From the NCBI GenBank assembly GCA_937900565.1, contig CALCFG010000098.1, forward strand, positions 1-7,171: a DNA stretch of 7,171 bases, in the 5' to 3' direction. This document shows, piece by piece, positions 6,575-7,171 of this stretch; within the stretch, counting starts at the first letter, position 1, and every line of letters starts with the position of its first letter. The position numbers and the translations under genes are program-made. The stretch comes from an uncultured Erysipelotrichaceae bacterium (lineage in GTDB: Bacteria; Bacillota_I; Bacilli_A; Erysipelotrichales; Erysipelotrichaceae). The notes below the pieces were generated by a model that saw nothing but the letters and a program-made list of their open reading frames with translations, searched no databases and had not been told where the DNA came from.

Positions 6575-7047
6575 TGATTATTCGTCAAGCAATCGAGAGT
6601 GATGCTGCAGCTTTGGCATATTTGCTGGATCAAATTGCTTTGATGCATGCTGCTAAGCGACCTGATATTTTTAAAAAGGGTGTTCGTAAATACAATGATC
6701 GTGAAATTAATGAATTGATCAAAGATGACTATAATAAAATTTTTGTCGCTGTAATAGAAGAAAATGTCGTAGGCTATATCTTTACTGCGATTGATCAAGA
6801 AGATGATCCAGCCTCTAATTTTACTGATATCAAAAACTTATACATTGATGATTTATGTGTGGATGAACATTATCAAAATAGAGGTATTGGCCGCGCATTA
6901 ATGAATAAAGCCAAAGAATATGCGAAAAGCATTAATTGTAAACGCGTAACGTTAAATGTTTGGGCATTAAATCCAAGTGCATTATCATTTTATGAAAGCA
7001 ACGACTTTAAACCATACAAATATTGCATGGAATATTGTCTTGATTAA
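6574..7047 (+). CDS. GNAT family N-acetyltransferase
   Basis: This 157-residue protein spans a single GNAT fold. The acetyl-CoA pyrophosphate-binding motif A is DDLCVDEHYQNRGIGRALM (92-110), with the Q101-x-x-G104-x-G106 signature on the strand-loop-helix. The typical motif B ending follows as VTLNVWALNPSALSFYESNDF (125-145). The N-terminus IIRQAIESDAAAL (2-14) is the usual first strand and helix. It transfers an acetyl group from acetyl-CoA to an unknown amine; small molecule, protein or antibiotic targets cannot be told apart here. The ATG shares one base with the deoC stop (TAATG). I see no clear Shine-Dalgarno site upstream, so translation probably depends on ribosomes finishing deoC. It is the last gene of the operon, with the terminator 4 bases after its stop. 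Nothing in the sequence ties its substrate to the other operon products. Confidence 0.88.
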   Translation: MIIRQAIESDAAALAYLLDQIALMHAAKRPDIFKKGVRKYNDREINELIKDDYNKIFVAVIEENVVGYIFTAIDQEDDPASNFTDIKNLYIDDLCVDEHYQNRGIGRALMNKAKEYAKSINCKRVTLNVWALNPSALSFYESNDFKPYKYCMEYCLD

Positions 7048-7051
7048 AATA

Positions 7052-7079
7052 AATAAAAGGAGCGCAAGCTCCTTTTATT
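7052..7079. terminator. Strong bidirectional terminator between convergent genes
   Basis: AATAAAAGGAGC (7052-7063) is perfectly complementary to GCTCCTTTTATT (7068-7079), a 12-bp stem closed by a GCAA (GNRA-type) tetraloop. The built-in T tract on the 3' side serves the plus-strand operon. The A tract on the 5' side becomes a T tract on the minus strand, so it can also end the convergent gene, whose stop codon (7075-7077) lies inside the hairpin. Confidence 0.9.
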
Positions 7080-7171
7080 CAATATTTAATTGGATTGGTT
7101 CATCCAAGTTATGTGGCACGGGTGCACCATTTTTTTTGCGTTGTTTAACGCATTCAGTTAAAAGATACTCA
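7075..7171 (-). CDS. 3' end of an unidentified minus-strand gene, cut by the window edge
   Basis: Reading the minus strand from base 7170, an open frame of 31 codons runs to a TAA at 7077-7075. It begins EYLLTECVKQRKK and ends NLDEPIQLNIE. The stop falls exactly within the 3' arm of the bidirectional terminator, as expected for a genuine convergent gene. The tail, with a basic helix followed by NGAPVPHNLDE, resembles the C-terminal 'G-x-x-(I/V)-P' ending of HicB-like antitoxins or similar small proteins. That is only a weak resemblance, and most of the gene is outside the window. An 8-base A run occurs in the coding strand. I cannot assign a function. Confidence 0.6.
   Translation of the reverse strand, partial: EYLLTECVKQRKKNGAPVPHNLDEPIQLNIE

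Noticed and set aside
1..7171. CRISPR array, tRNA or rRNA genes, insertion sequence, phage or defence system
   Set aside because: I saw no regularly spaced repeats, no tRNA cloverleaf or rRNA-like segment, no transposase or integrase motif and no terminal repeats. The complete genes are all recognisable: four housekeeping enzymes, a membrane protein and a GNAT enzyme.

Overview
The window looks like ordinary chromosomal DNA from a low-GC Gram-positive bacterium (Bacillota). By eye it is about two-thirds A+T. It uses purine-rich Shine-Dalgarno sites, ATG and GTG starts, TAA and TAG stops, and no in-frame TGA, so the standard bacterial code applies. A peptidoglycan gene (murE) excludes a wall-less mollicute. 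The protein style and gene mix would suit an Erysipelotrichia-like lineage, but that placement is inference.

Left part (1-2241): the 3' portion of an MlrC-family metallopeptidase gene, closed by a hairpin terminator (751-787). A 125-base gap with two small inverted repeats follows. Next is a complete CNNM/CorC/HlyC-type membrane protein gene (913-2184; DUF21 transmembrane domain, two CBS motifs, CorC/HlyC C-terminal domain) with its own terminator (2211-2241).

Gap 2242-2461: no convincing gene. It holds a terminator-like hairpin (2294-2320), a weak 21-codon ORF, and a plausible promoter for the genes downstream.

Right part (2462-7079): five tightly packed plus-strand genes that probably form one operon: rsmE (16S rRNA m3U1498 methyltransferase), mtaB (tRNA ms2t6A37 methylthiotransferase), murE (Mur-tripeptide ligase), deoC (deoxyribose-phosphate aldolase) and a GNAT acetyltransferase. 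The junctions are overlaps of 8, 10 and 1 bases plus one 9-base gap whose Shine-Dalgarno site overlaps the murE stop. The operon combines rRNA and tRNA modification with cell-wall synthesis and deoxynucleoside salvage. It ends in a strong 12-bp, GCAA-loop terminator that also serves a convergent minus-strand gene, of which only the last 31 codons are present.

I do not see a new defence, mobile or CRISPR-type system here. The most notable observation is at the 5' end of rsmE. The family's conserved N-terminus (MQQYFIQG) is encoded from an ATG at 2467, but in a different frame from the rest of the protein. One extra A in the run at 2490-2493 would account for this. Smaller points are unusual residues in normally conserved motifs of MurE (DDPR, GKGDE) and MtaB (GFVNES).
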